Shown here in pieces: positions 54,172-62,551 of a stretch of DNA of 64,000 nucleotides. The position numbers and the translations under genes are program-made. A model generated the notes under the pieces. That model worked only from the letters and a program-made list of their open reading frames with translations, searched no databases and was not told where the DNA came from. The stretch spans positions 62,001 through 126,000 of the forward strand of contig JAFWTY010000028.1 in NCBI GenBank assembly GCA_017518735.1, given 5' to 3'. Position 1 is the first letter of the stretch, and the number at the start of each line of letters is the position of its first letter. Source of the DNA: Lachnospiraceae bacterium (GTDB taxonomy: Bacteria > Bacillota > Clostridia > Lachnospirales > Lachnospiraceae).

Positions 54172-54204
54172 ACGGGCTATTTCATAACGAAATAGCCCGT
54201 TTTC
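54172..54204 (+). terminator. intrinsic terminator after the orphan gene
   Basis: ACGGGCTATTTC and GAAATAGCCCGT pair perfectly around ATAAC, followed by TTTT. It starts 5 bp after the stop codon. Confidence 0.88.
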
Positions 54205-54317
54205 TTTTGCGCAGTTTTATTCATGGATTTCAATTAATGCATGCTTTGGACCAAAAAACAAGTTAAAAAGCATCGAAACAAGCGATGCGCACTCATAGGC
54301 CCTTCGTTCCTATCGGA

Positions 54318-54330
54318 AGCAGGTGATGGG
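54318..54330 (+). repeat. 13-bp copy of the tRNA-Gly 3' end
   Basis: AGCAGGTGATGGG here equals 54460-54472, which is the 3' end (acceptor and part of the T stem) of the tRNA-Gly gene. The copies are 142 bp apart. Duplicated tRNA 3' ends mark integration events of mobile elements; no integrase is present now, so this would be a scar. Confidence 0.5.
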
Positions 54331-54336
54331 GCGAGC

Positions 54337-54419
54337 ACGGTCCGGGGGACCGTTGTATGCGAGCCGACCGAGCCGGAGGCGAGACCGAACCCACTGGGTT
54401 CAAGGTCTTGCCTCGCTCG
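54337..54419. other. GC-rich block of strong hairpins next to tRNA-Gly
   Basis: ACGGTCC-GGG-GGACCGT (54337-54353) is a perfect hairpin. It is followed by a long imperfect inverted repeat: CGAG..GAGGCGAGACC..AACCCA (from about 54369) against TGGGTT..GGTCTTGCCTCG..CTCG (to 54419), some 20 pairs. GC content is far above the flanks. The block lies directly behind the tRNA-Gly terminator. It may be a structured RNA, a processing element of the tRNA transcript, or part of an old mobile element. Confidence 0.5.
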
Positions 54420-54420
54420 C

Positions 54421-54455
54421 AAAAAAGACCTCCGATTAATTCGGAGGTCTTTCTT
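54421..54455 (-). terminator. terminator of the tRNA-Pro/tRNA-Gly transcript
   Basis: AAAGACCTCCGA and TCGGAGGTCTTT pair around AATTAA (minus-strand reading) with a T run after it. It lies five bases beyond the tRNA-Gly 3' end. Confidence 0.85.
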
Positions 54456-54459
54456 TGCG

Positions 54460-54530
54460 AGCAGGTGATGGGAATCGAACCCACGTATTCAGCTTGGAAG
54501 GCTGATGTTCTACCATTGAACCACACCTGC
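54460..54530 (-). tRNA. tRNA-Gly, anticodon TCC
   Basis: Acceptor GCAGGTG pairs with CACCTGC; discriminator T. D arm GTTCAATGGTAGAAC; anticodon stem TCAGC/GCTGA around loop CTTCCAA, giving TCC (54496-54498), which reads GGA/GGG. T arm GTGGGTTCGATTCCCAT is standard. CCA is not encoded. It is transcribed after tRNA-Pro from the same strand, 18 bp downstream. Confidence 0.95.
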
Positions 54531-54548
54531 ATGTATATGAAATTTTCG

Positions 54549-54623
54549 TCGGGGTGACAGGATTCGAACCTGCGACCCCCTGGTCCCAAACCAGGTGCTC
54601 TAGCCAAGCTGAGCCACACCCCG
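54549..54623 (-). tRNA. tRNA-Pro, anticodon TGG
   Basis: Acceptor CGGGGTG pairs with CACCCCG, discriminator A. Anticodon stem CCTGG/CCAGG around loop TTTGGGA gives TGG (54586-54588), reading CCN. The D arm GGCTCAGCTTGGCTAGAGC and T arm GCAGGTTCGAATCCTGT are standard. CCA is not encoded. Confidence 0.95.
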
Positions 54624-54708
54624 CAGGGGCTTTAGCGCAGTCACTTTTGCATGACGCAAGTATGATTATATGCATTGACGCAGTTTTTGTCAATCATTTT
54701 TTCTTCAA

Positions 54709-56082
54709 TTAAAGGACAATTTCAAATTGAATGGATTTTCCGTCTTTGCTGATCGCCGTAATCTTTCCTTTGTGCGCTTCCACTATGCTTTTTACAATGG
54801 ACAGACCGATTCCGGAACCGCCCTTTTTCGAGTTTCTGGAAGAGTCCGGACGATAGAATCTCTCAAAAAGCACTTCCTGGTTTCCGGCACTCACCTGATC
54901 CGTGGTATTAAAGACGATAATCTGAGCTTTCTTTCCTTTTTGTTTTAAGGAAATCATGATTTCCGGTGTATTTCCGCCTTCCGCGGATGCATATTTCACA
55001 CTGTTATCAAGCAGCAGTCCGACCATCTGACGAATCTTCTTCTCGTCGCCCTCATAAGAAATGCCCTCTTTGATATCTATGGTCAGATTCTGATTATGAC
55101 TGATTGCAAACGGCTTATACAGATCCGCCGTTTCTCTTACCGCATCGCTTAAGGAAAATACCGTCTTCTCAAGTGCTCTTTCCTCATCCATTCTCGCAAG
55201 ACTGACCATATCCTCCACAAGGCCGGTCATACGTCCCACCTGATTCTTGATGCTCTTACTCCAGGTATTCTCTTCGCTTTCCATTTCGAGCACTTCCACG
55301 TTGGCGGAAATGATGGTAAGCGGTGTCTTCAACTCATGGCTGGCATCGGTAATGAATCTTTTTTGCTTGATATAACTTTCTTCCACGGGTTTGAAGATTT
55401 TCTTCGAAAAGAATGCAACCAGGACAAAGACGCAGAATAGTCCGACACAGGAAAGAAGAATGCTGAAAAGAAGGACATTCTTTGCCGCAAACAGATCACT
55501 GGAAATATCAATAAAAACAACCATGGATCCATACGGGGTCTGCTTCATTCCCCAGCGGTATCCGTCGATGGTTCCCTTGGATATGTTCTTTTTGTTATAT
55601 TTTTCAAATGCACGAAGCGCATAATTTTCGACATCCTCTTCCGGAATCGCAGATACGTTTCCGGTGTTCTCATTAATTATGGTTCCGTTTGCGTTGAAAC
55701 CGACCGTGAAAAACCTGGTCTCATACGCAGTCTCACGCAAAAATTTCTGCCCGTCACTCTCCACCCGGAAATCTTTATCCTGTTTCATAAAGGGCGGAAA
55801 TTCGTTCTCTCCCGGCTTTCCAAAGTCAGGCAGAATCTCTTCCCCGTCCGGTTTTTCGGGCGGATTCTCACGGTTTTTCTCTTTGTTCTCATCGAAATTC
55901 CCACGCAAAAAAATCCCCGGAAACGCTCCTTCATTTTCCAGAAGAAGAGACAAAATCGAGTCATTGTTTCGGTACAGTCTGACATAGTTGGCAATATTCA
56001 GTGCGCCGATGATAATCAGAAGGACCGCAAATGTGGACAGCATTGTCACCACAATGAATTTTCTGCGCAGTTTCTTGATCAT
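54709..56082 (-). CDS. two-component sensor histidine kinase
   Basis: 457 residues. TM1 (about 12-33) and TM2 (about 205-228) bracket an extracytoplasmic domain of about 170 residues with a Pro/Glu/Asn-rich stretch (NREN PPEKPDGEEILPDF). The HisKA domain has the phosphorylated His in DASHELKTPLTIISANVEVL. The ATPase domain has LLLDNSVKYAS (N box) and KKGGSGIGLSIVKSIVEAHKG (G box). No HAMP is obvious. Its start overlaps the response regulator stop by 4 bp (ATGA). The signal is unknown. Confidence 0.93.
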   Translation of the reverse strand: MIKKLRRKFIVVTMLSTFAVLLIIIGALNIANYVRLYRNNDSILSLLLENEGAFPGIFLRGNFDENKEKNRENPPEKPDGEEILPDFGKPGENEFPPFMKQDKDFRVESDGQKFLRETAYETRFFTVGFNANGTIINENTGNVSAIPEEDVENYALRAFEKYNKKNISKGTIDGYRWGMKQTPYGSMVVFIDISSDLFAAKNVLLFSILLSCVGLFCVFVLVAFFSKKIFKPVEESYIKQKRFITDASHELKTPLTIISANVEVLEMESEENTWSKSIKNQVGRMTGLVEDMVSLARMDEERALEKTVFSLSDAVRETADLYKPFAISHNQNLTIDIKEGISYEGDEKKIRQMVGLLLDNSVKYASAEGGNTPEIMISLKQKGKKAQIIVFNTTDQVSAGNQEVLFERFYRPDSSRNSKKGGSGIGLSIVKSIVEAHKGKITAISKDGKSIQFEIVL

Positions 56083-56768
56083 GCTTTTTTCTCCAGTGAA
56101 TAACCCTGATTCCGGACTGCTTTGATTTCCATATCCGCTCCGAGTGCTGCCAGTTTCTTACGAAGGTTGGAAACATAGACCCACACCACGTTGATTTCCG
56201 TATCGGAATCATAGCCCCAGATTTTCTCCATGAAGCGATCCGTGGATATTACTTGTCCACTGTTTGCCATCAGCATTTCCATCATCTGGAAGTCTTTGTT
56301 GGCGAGGCGGACTTTGTTTTCCGCTCCGTCGGAGGCGGTAATACTCATTTCAAAAGTGCTTCGATTCAGTATGATATTTCCAACCGTCAGCACGTTATCC
56401 GTCAAGGTACTCTGACGTCTTGTGATGGCACGGATTCGTGCCAGGAGTTCTTTCATCACAAAAGGTTTTGCCAGATAGTCGTCCGCTCCGGCATCAAGTC
56501 CTTCCACGCGATCGTCAATCTGTGACTTTGCGGTCAGCATGAGAACCGGGACCTGGTTTTTCTCTTTTCGAATGGTACGAAGTACATCCAGTCCGCTCAT
56601 CTTCGGCATCATAATATCCAGAATGACTCCGTCATACTCCGCTCCGCGAAGATAATCCAAAGCTTCTTCTCCGTCGTACACACAGTCCACGGAATAATTG
56701 TTATGTTTTAAAACCGCTGCAAGAGCTTCGTTTAATTCGACTTCATCTTCGGCAAGTAATAATCGCAT
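56079..56768 (-). CDS. OmpR/PhoB-family response regulator
   Basis: 229 residues. The receiver domain has acidic residues EDE near 7-9, the phosphoacceptor Asp in VILDIMMPKMSGLDVL (near 51) and the conserved Lys in YLAKPF. The winged-helix output domain (about 130-226) has NSGQVISTDRFMEKIWGYDS and WVYVSNLRKKLAALG. It partners the overlapping histidine kinase. Targets are not evident. Confidence 0.94.
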   Translation of the reverse strand: MRLLLAEDEVELNEALAAVLKHNNYSVDCVYDGEEALDYLRGAEYDGVILDIMMPKMSGLDVLRTIRKEKNQVPVLMLTAKSQIDDRVEGLDAGADDYLAKPFVMKELLARIRAITRRQSTLTDNVLTVGNIILNRSTFEMSITASDGAENKVRLANKDFQMMEMLMANSGQVISTDRFMEKIWGYDSDTEINVVWVYVSNLRKKLAALGADMEIKAVRNQGYSLEKKA

Positions 56769-56850
56769 GGCACTCTCCTTTTCGTATTTCTTGTAAGTAC
56801 CTTATCACAGAAACCTTAAACGAACTTTAATATTCACTGATTAGTAAATT

Positions 56851-56873
56851 GGGCCTGCCGCAAGGACAGGCCC
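56851..56873 (-). terminator. GC-rich hairpin after the DUF1508 gene
   Basis: GGGCCTG and CAGGCCC pair around nine bases, 31 bp after the DUF1508 stop. AATTTA follows on the minus strand instead of a T run, so termination would be weak. Confidence 0.5.
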
Positions 56874-56903
56874 ACTGTTTTACAACTGTAATACAATTCT
56901 GAT

Positions 56904-57272
56904 TTATTTCTCTACAATCTTGGCATCTTTTGCATTCTTCTGAACGGAAGCGATTCCCTTTAAGCATCCGTCAAGCTTGGAATAGCCTTCGCCGGTAGCG
57001 ATGATCTGTCCGTTCTTTGCTTTTAAGCGGAAACGGAACTCGCCCTTCTTATCCTTGTAAACTTCGAACTTCGGATTGGTAACCGGTGCAAAATCCTTCT
57101 CGGTCTGGTTCTCAATCTTTGCAACAGCCGCATTAGCGGAAACGCTTGCGATGCCCTTCTTTGCGGTAGCTTCGGTCTTGTAAACCTGGCTGGAAGCGAT
57201 CACTTCGCCGTTGCCTGCAACAAGATTAAACTTGTAACCCGTCTTTGCCTGCGATAAAACAAATTTTCCCAT
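56904..57272 (-). CDS. DUF1508 (YegP-like) protein with two repeats
   Basis: 122 residues from ATG 57272 (GGAGGTTACGTT upstream; the longer frame from 57338 lacks a site). Two DUF1508 repeats are visible: KTGYKFNLVAGNGEVIASSQ followed by YKTEATAKKGIASVSANA, and GEFRFRLKAKNGQIIATGEG followed by YSKLDGCLKGIASVQKNA. YegP-type proteins are small and cytosolic with no firm function; they are highly expressed in some species. It is probably monocistronic. Confidence 0.92.
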   Translation of the reverse strand: MGKFVLSQAKTGYKFNLVAGNGEVIASSQVYKTEATAKKGIASVSANAAVAKIENQTEKDFAPVTNPKFEVYKDKKGEFRFRLKAKNGQIIATGEGYSKLDGCLKGIASVQKNAKDAKIVEK

Positions 57273-57387
57273 AACGTAACCTCCTGTTCCCCTTAGGGGA
57301 GTTTCGATTTCCGAAACCATTCGGAAATACAACAACAATTCCTTTTTTATAATAACAAATTATGGGAAAAATGAACAGTAATTTTCT

Positions 57388-58377
57388 TTAATTTTCACCA
57401 TCTGTTCGCAGTTTTTGGGGTAGGAACGGAGCGGGATTTGACTCCGCATTTTCAAGATATGCGGATATGACTTCCTCCTTCTCCGTCGCCCGTATTAATC
57501 TTGCCATTACAACCATGCGGTTTGTCCCGGAATGCGCAAGTTCCAGACTGCAGGAAGAAAGCGTTATAAAGCTGTCATGGATGTCGTACGGAATCCCTGT
57601 TTTAAGCCAGTTTCTCTTTTCGACCTCACTCATATAACTCTCGAAATCCTTCTCCTCTTTCCAGGACGTCTGCTCCCAGTAGACAAAAGCATCCTCATCC
57701 GCGGTATCCACCAGATAGTAGGCTATTACCAGATAGTCCGATGCTCCCTGATCGGTTACGATCCGGATAGTCGGATGATCTTTGTAATACGAAAGACTCT
57801 CATAGCCGGCCAGCGGTTCAAAAACATCTTTCCTCGCGGTATGGATATTATGCCCGTAAATCACAGCATTACAACCGCCCTTTAAGAGTTCAGAGGTAAG
57901 CGACATAAAAGGGGTTCCGTTCGCATTTTTATTCTTCAAAACATCATGGTTTAAATAGAAACCTTCGTTGGATTCCGACTGCATCAGAGGATGATTGAGT
58001 ACGGTTCCGTCGATACGAATTAACGCTTTTGTATCCGGATTTAATTCCCGATATTGCGAAAGTACGGCAGCATCGATTTTCTCCGGATCACCGCTTTCCA
58101 TTGCTTTTATAACTTCTTCGTTCGGTTCGATTGAAACCGGATCGTCGCTAGGTTCTTCATAATACTCTTCTGCCACTTCTTCGCTCGTTTCATTCGTAAA
58201 GGCTTCCGACGTTCCGTCGTATAATAATTCTTCCGAACTTTCGTTATGCACCTCTTCCTTCACGGAAGTCAGATGCTTTTTCACGACAAACCCCGCTCCC
58301 AGTGCCAGGCACGCAATGATAATGATAAAGATCAGGCGATGAAGGTCTTTCTGTCTGTTAAAAAATGATTTTCTCAT
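57388..58377 (-). CDS. class B sortase
   Basis: 329 residues. A basic start and N-terminal TM (about 14-33) are followed by a long acidic linker (about 40-105) and the sortase domain. The catalytic triad is visible: His in VIYGHNIH, Cys in ITLSSCS, and Arg in NRMVVMARL. The gap between His and Cys, with an extra helix (DEDAFVYWEQTSWKEEKDFESY), is class B-like. Sortases join surface proteins to the wall or each other. Directly upstream (14 bp) is the likely substrate, a thioester/SpaA-type surface protein. Confidence 0.93.
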   Translation of the reverse strand: MRKSFFNRQKDLHRLIFIIIIACLALGAGFVVKKHLTSVKEEVHNESSEELLYDGTSEAFTNETSEEVAEEYYEEPSDDPVSIEPNEEVIKAMESGDPEKIDAAVLSQYRELNPDTKALIRIDGTVLNHPLMQSESNEGFYLNHDVLKNKNANGTPFMSLTSELLKGGCNAVIYGHNIHTARKDVFEPLAGYESLSYYKDHPTIRIVTDQGASDYLVIAYYLVDTADEDAFVYWEQTSWKEEKDFESYMSEVEKRNWLKTGIPYDIHDSFITLSSCSLELAHSGTNRMVVMARLIRATEKEEVISAYLENAESNPAPFLPQKLRTDGEN

Positions 58378-58390
58378 ACGCTTTCCTCAT

Positions 58391-59902
58391 TTACCTTCCG
58401 GTCTTTACATACTTTGAAAGATCTATCAAAACAGACATCGTTCCCTTGTCGTTATCCTCCGTGACGTAATTGGTTTTCTTTACTCCCAGAACTTTTCCTT
58501 CCGGTTCCGTCGGTTCAGGCGTCGGAGGAGTCGGCGGTGTTGGAGGAACAGGCGGGATTTCTTTGTTTTCAATGATGCACTCCACACCGCTTACATCCTG
58601 TCCGTAACTTAAATCAATCTCGTATCTGGTATCATCTTTTTGATAGCCTTCCACCGCAATTGTCTCACAAATGTAGTACAATCCATGCGGCAGATCGATG
58701 CCGAAATCAATCACGCCCTCTTCCGCCTGCGCCGTTGCAATTGCGGTGTCTTTTTCCACAATCACTTCGCCGAGATAGTTTACTATATCCTCTCCTGCAT
58801 ACAGTGTAAACTCGCCTCCGGAGAGCGGTTCTTTCGTATCCGTATCAATTTTTGTAACCGTCAGATGTGTCTTTTCCCGTTTGTTTACAAGGCTCTCTTC
58901 ATGCATTACAACCGGCGTATCGTTATCGACATAGGCAATTGAAAAATCATGTCTGGTATCATCCATAATCATTCCGTAAGGTGCTTTGGTTTCCACAAAG
59001 TAATACTCTCCTTCCGACAGATCTTCCACGGATGCATTTCCGTTTTTATCGGTTGTAAGATGCGTTACAAGTTCATCGTCTTTTGTAAACACATCAAACT
59101 CCGCGCCCTGAAGGGAACGCTTTTGAAACACGAATTGTCCTTCTTCAAATGCAGATAAACTCTCGCCTTTCTTGAGGATGGAAAGAACGCCCTTTACCTC
59201 AATCGGTTCGGGTTCAGGCTCCGGTTCCGGGACTTCCGGTTCGGGTGTAACCGGATTGTAATACTCGATTCCGCCTACAACGGCAATCTTCTGCGTACCG
59301 GTCTCATAGGTTGTAAGATAACCCGTGCGGACATTTTTGCCGGTGTAATCCGGGTTTCCGGCAAGCACTCTGCCAAGGAAACGGATCCATTCGTTGATTC
59401 CGCTTGCTTCAGCTATTTCGTTGGAAAGGCCCTTGTAGTACTGTCCCGGTGTCGAGGACATATTGGCACCTACAAACGCATAATTTGCCACGATGTGCGT
59501 ATACAGATACTGTTGCTCATCACTTAAATCAATGTCAAAACGTTCCTTGAAGAACTTCTTCATCTGCCACGCTCCGTCGCCGCCGTAACCATAGTGAAGG
59601 CAGAGAACCAGCATCGGTGCGGTTGCATAATCAAGCTGTGTTCCGCCGCCGTAACTACCGCTCGGAACCGCCTGTTTCTCCGATTCAATGCAGTATGCCG
59701 CCCTTCCGTCGACCGTATAATAATGCGTCGAATAGGTTGCTCCCGGCAGGTACCGGTTATAGGGAATATTATCCCCTCGGTTTACTTCCGCCGCCAAACT
59801 TTTTAACGCGCAAAACGGCGACAGCAGGAAGGTAAAAACAATGGAAAACAAGGACAGTGCCATCGCAAGACACCGTCCAAAACGGGTTCTTTTACTTTTC
59901 AT
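58391..59902 (-). CDS. thioester/SpaA-type surface protein, likely sortase partner
   Basis: 503 residues. The signal peptide (SLFSIVFTFLLSPF, cleavage near SLAAEV) precedes a thioester-domain-like region with GRAAYCIES (Cys71) and YLYTHIVANYAF. A Pro/Glu linker (VTPEPEVPEPEPEPEPIEV) leads to two SpaA/CnaB-type beta domains: FQKRSLQGAEFDVFT...YYFVETKAP and LTVTKIDTDTKEPLSGGEFTLY...YYICETIAVEGY, each with the Lys and Glu positions used in isopeptide bonds. A proline-rich stretch precedes the end GTMSVLIDLSKYVKTGR. The KTG is reminiscent of a sorting signal, but no hydrophobic tail follows. Covalent adhesin is the likely role. Confidence 0.85.
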   Translation of the reverse strand: MKSKRTRFGRCLAMALSLFSIVFTFLLSPFCALKSLAAEVNRGDNIPYNRYLPGATYSTHYYTVDGRAAYCIESEKQAVPSGSYGGGTQLDYATAPMLVLCLHYGYGGDGAWQMKKFFKERFDIDLSDEQQYLYTHIVANYAFVGANMSSTPGQYYKGLSNEIAEASGINEWIRFLGRVLAGNPDYTGKNVRTGYLTTYETGTQKIAVVGGIEYYNPVTPEPEVPEPEPEPEPIEVKGVLSILKKGESLSAFEEGQFVFQKRSLQGAEFDVFTKDDELVTHLTTDKNGNASVEDLSEGEYYFVETKAPYGMIMDDTRHDFSIAYVDNDTPVVMHEESLVNKREKTHLTVTKIDTDTKEPLSGGEFTLYAGEDIVNYLGEVIVEKDTAIATAQAEEGVIDFGIDLPHGLYYICETIAVEGYQKDDTRYEIDLSYGQDVSGVECIIENKEIPPVPPTPPTPPTPEPTEPEGKVLGVKKTNYVTEDNDKGTMSVLIDLSKYVKTGR

Positions 59903-60074
59903 ACATTAACTTCTCCTTTGTCAAAAAACATAAATAACCAACTGTGAAACGATGCCTGAAACAGGCTGAACTTATGGAAAATTCTTTTCCGGAAAAATAC
60001 GGGCGAGTCGCCCATGGATGGGAAAATGATTCCCGAAATCTATAGATGTGTTTGTATTATACGAGCGGCAAAAT

Positions 60075-60106
60075 AAAAAGTCAACCGATTTTTCGATTGA
60101 CTTTTT
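60075..60106 (-). terminator. terminator after the DUF853 ATPase gene
   Basis: On the minus strand AAAAAGTCAATCGA and TCGGTTGACTTTTT pair with one mismatch around AAAA, ending in a T run. It is 25 bp beyond the stop at 60131. Confidence 0.82.
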
Positions 60107-60130
60107 ACGCGTATGTTTATGTCGCTTTTC

Positions 60131-61879
60131 TTACTTCTTAATGCTGAACAATGTGCCGATAATGCCGCGTCCCAACGATGCTCCGACATTTCCGCCAAGG
60201 GTTTTTCCGAAGGATCCGCCGACGGATTTTCCAAGGCTCTTTCCGGCTTCACGACCAAGGGTTCCGGCTACGGAATTGGCAACAGATTTACCTGCACTCT
60301 TAACCGCACGCTGCTGGGCAGCTTTCTTTTTCTCTTCTTCTTTCTGTGCAGCGAGTGCGGCTTTTTCGGCAGCTTTCTGTTCTGCAAGTGCTGCCTTCTC
60401 TGCAGCCTTCTGTTCCGCGATTGCCTGACGCTCTGCTTCTTTCTGAGCAGCTATTTCCGCTCTCTCGGCAGCTTTTCTTTCCGCCTCGGCCTGACGCTGT
60501 GCTTCTTTCAATGCAGCAGCTTCTTCGGCCGCACGCTGTTTCTCCAGTTCGGCAACTTCTTTGGCTCTTTTTGCTTCTTCCGCATCGGAGATTGCCTTAC
60601 GATTTAAGAATTCATATGCGGAATCACGATCAACGGTTTCCACGTATTTCACATAAAGCATCTCAGATTTGATCTTGGAATCTCTGATTGCATTGTCGAT
60701 GGCACCCATCTGAGACTGCGGAGGAAGAATGTTGCATTTTTGCACGATGGAAGGAACACCCTTCTCATCAAGTACGGATACAAGCGCTTCACCGATTCCG
60801 AGTTCCGTAAGGGTCGTAAACGTATCGAAATCAGGGTTCTCTCTGAAGGACTCCGCTGCGGCTTTGGCCGACTTTAATTCTGCGGGAGTATATGCACGAA
60901 GTGCATGCTGAATCTTGGTTCCGAGCTGACTTAATACGCCGTTCGGAATGTCCTTGGGATTCTGGGTAATGAAAAATACACCAACACCCTTGGAACGGAT
61001 TAACTTCACAATCTGCTCAATCTTATCAAGAAGTGCCTTGGATGCGGAATCAAAAAGCATATGAGCTTCATCGAAGAAGAATACGATCTTCGGTGCATCC
61101 AAATCGCCGGCTTCGGGAAGGGTTTCGTATAACTCGGAAAGCATCCAGAGAAGGAAGGTGGAATACATCGTAGGATTGTTTACAAGCTTCTGGCAGTCCA
61201 GAACATTGATGTTTCCTTTTCCGTTATAATCGCGTGACATCCAGTCACGAATATCCAGTGCCGGCTCTCCGAAGAAGAGATCTCCGCCTTCGGATTCAAG
61301 AGCGATGACGGAACGGATGATGGAGCCGAGGCTCTGTGAAGACATATTGCCGTATGTTAAGCTGAAATCCTTAGCATGCTCGCCTACATAGGTTAACATC
61401 GAACGAAGGTCCTTCGTATCAATCAAAAGCAGTCCTTCGTCGTCTGCGATTTTAAAGATTACACTGAGAATTGCGGACTGGATTTCGTTTAAGCCTAAGA
61501 TTCTGGATAAAAGAATCGGTCCCATTTCGCTGATGGTGGTACGAAGAGGGAGACCTTTTTCACCGTATACATCCCAGAATACGGTAGGATACGATTTGAA
61601 GTTGAATCCTGCCTCGGCAAGACCGAAACGTTCGATTCTGCCTTTCATATCTTCTGTTTCAATACCGGGATTGCACATACCCGCAAGGTCGCCTTTGACA
61701 TCGGCCAAAAATACGGGAACTCCGCGATCGGAGAAAGACTCGGCCAGAACTTTTAATGTAACCGTCTTACCGGTACCGGTTGCACCGGCAATCATACCGT
61801 GACGATTGGCCATTTTGGGTAAAATACTGACTTTTTCATCGCCTGATTTGGCGAACCAGATTTGATTTTCGTAGAACAT
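60131..61879 (-). CDS. DUF853 (HerA-like) ATPase
   Basis: 582 residues, start after AAAGGGGG. A HerA/VirB4-type ATPase core: Walker A GATGTGKTVTLKVLAE, ADVKGDLAG, Walker B IVFFFDEAHMLFD, and FITQNPKDIPNGVLSQLGTKIQHALRA (sensor/arginine region). The C-terminal part (about 415-510) is a Glu/Ala/Lys coiled coil with repeats such as AEKAALAEQKAAEK, and the end is Gly/Ser-rich (GKSLGKSVGGSFGKTLGGN). DUF853 (YjgR-like) proteins are hexameric ATPases with unclear role, possibly DNA or protein translocation. Confidence 0.93.
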   Translation of the reverse strand: MFYENQIWFAKSGDEKVSILPKMANRHGMIAGATGTGKTVTLKVLAESFSDRGVPVFLADVKGDLAGMCNPGIETEDMKGRIERFGLAEAGFNFKSYPTVFWDVYGEKGLPLRTTISEMGPILLSRILGLNEIQSAILSVIFKIADDEGLLLIDTKDLRSMLTYVGEHAKDFSLTYGNMSSQSLGSIIRSVIALESEGGDLFFGEPALDIRDWMSRDYNGKGNINVLDCQKLVNNPTMYSTFLLWMLSELYETLPEAGDLDAPKIVFFFDEAHMLFDSASKALLDKIEQIVKLIRSKGVGVFFITQNPKDIPNGVLSQLGTKIQHALRAYTPAELKSAKAAAESFRENPDFDTFTTLTELGIGEALVSVLDEKGVPSIVQKCNILPPQSQMGAIDNAIRDSKIKSEMLYVKYVETVDRDSAYEFLNRKAISDAEEAKRAKEVAELEKQRAAEEAAALKEAQRQAEAERKAAERAEIAAQKEAERQAIAEQKAAEKAALAEQKAAEKAALAAQKEEEKKKAAQQRAVKSAGKSVANSVAGTLGREAGKSLGKSVGGSFGKTLGGNVGASLGRGIIGTLFSIKK

Positions 61880-62053
61880 AGAAACCCCCTTTATTGTTTT
61901 TTGCCCTTTACGGGCTGTACCCTCATAACTACTTGTGCCAAAGTCCCCAATTATTCCTCTCGCACAACATATTTATTATACCATAAATGACTTCATTTTC
62001 CACATTTCCGGCATTCTTTTTGCCGGACTTTTCACATGCGGTTTCGAACAGCA

Positions 62054-62551
62054 TCAGAATCCGATATTCTCATCGATTTCTTTCAGTTCCACCAAGACAT
62101 CCCCGGACGAGTCCACATCAATCATGGCATAGCTGGATTTGTGGCCGTACTGGCGCGGATAACCGATACTGCCCGGATTTACGACATGGATCCCGTCGAT
62201 AACCTGATAGAACGGCATATGAGTATGTCCGAAAAGCGCAAAATCGCAGCCTCTGCTTTTTGCCTCATCAACGATGCGATGATAGCCCGATGAAACACTG
62301 TAATAGTGTCCGTGCGTGACAAAAAACTTCTTTCCGCCATACTTAAACTCCCTTTCTTTCGGAAGTTGCGAGAAGAAATCATTGTTACCGGCTACCGCGG
62401 CAAAGGCACAATCCACATACTGTGAAAAAACATCCTCGCTTCCCTGGATGTCTCCACAGTGAATTACCATATCCACAGGTTTTACCGCCTTATACAGTTG
62501 AAAGAATTTCCGGTCGTTTCCATGCGTATCGCTGACCACAAGTATCTTCAT
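62054..62551 (-). CDS. YfcE/MJ0936-family metallophosphoesterase
   Basis: 165 residues. The five metal motifs are SDTHGN, HCGDIQG, GNNDF, VTHGHYYS and FGHTHMPF; the fold is the small calcineurin-like type. Members hydrolyse phosphodiesters in vitro. The ATG directly follows the rdgB stop (TAAATG), and rdgB with yfcE in one operon is a common Bacillota arrangement, suggesting linked nucleotide clean-up. Confidence 0.9.
   Translation of the reverse strand: MKILVVSDTHGNDRKFFQLYKAVKPVDMVIHCGDIQGSEDVFSQYVDCAFAAVAGNNDFFSQLPKEREFKYGGKKFFVTHGHYYSVSSGYHRIVDEAKSRGCDFALFGHTHMPFYQVIDGIHVVNPGSIGYPRQYGHKSSYAMIDVDSSGDVLVELKEIDENIGF

Noticed and set aside
54241..54693. Several open frames over the tRNA-Gly/tRNA-Pro region
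   Set aside because: They translate tRNA and terminator sequence (for example a frame with VMGIEPTYSAWKADVLPLNH is antisense of tRNA-Gly); such frames are known spurious calls.
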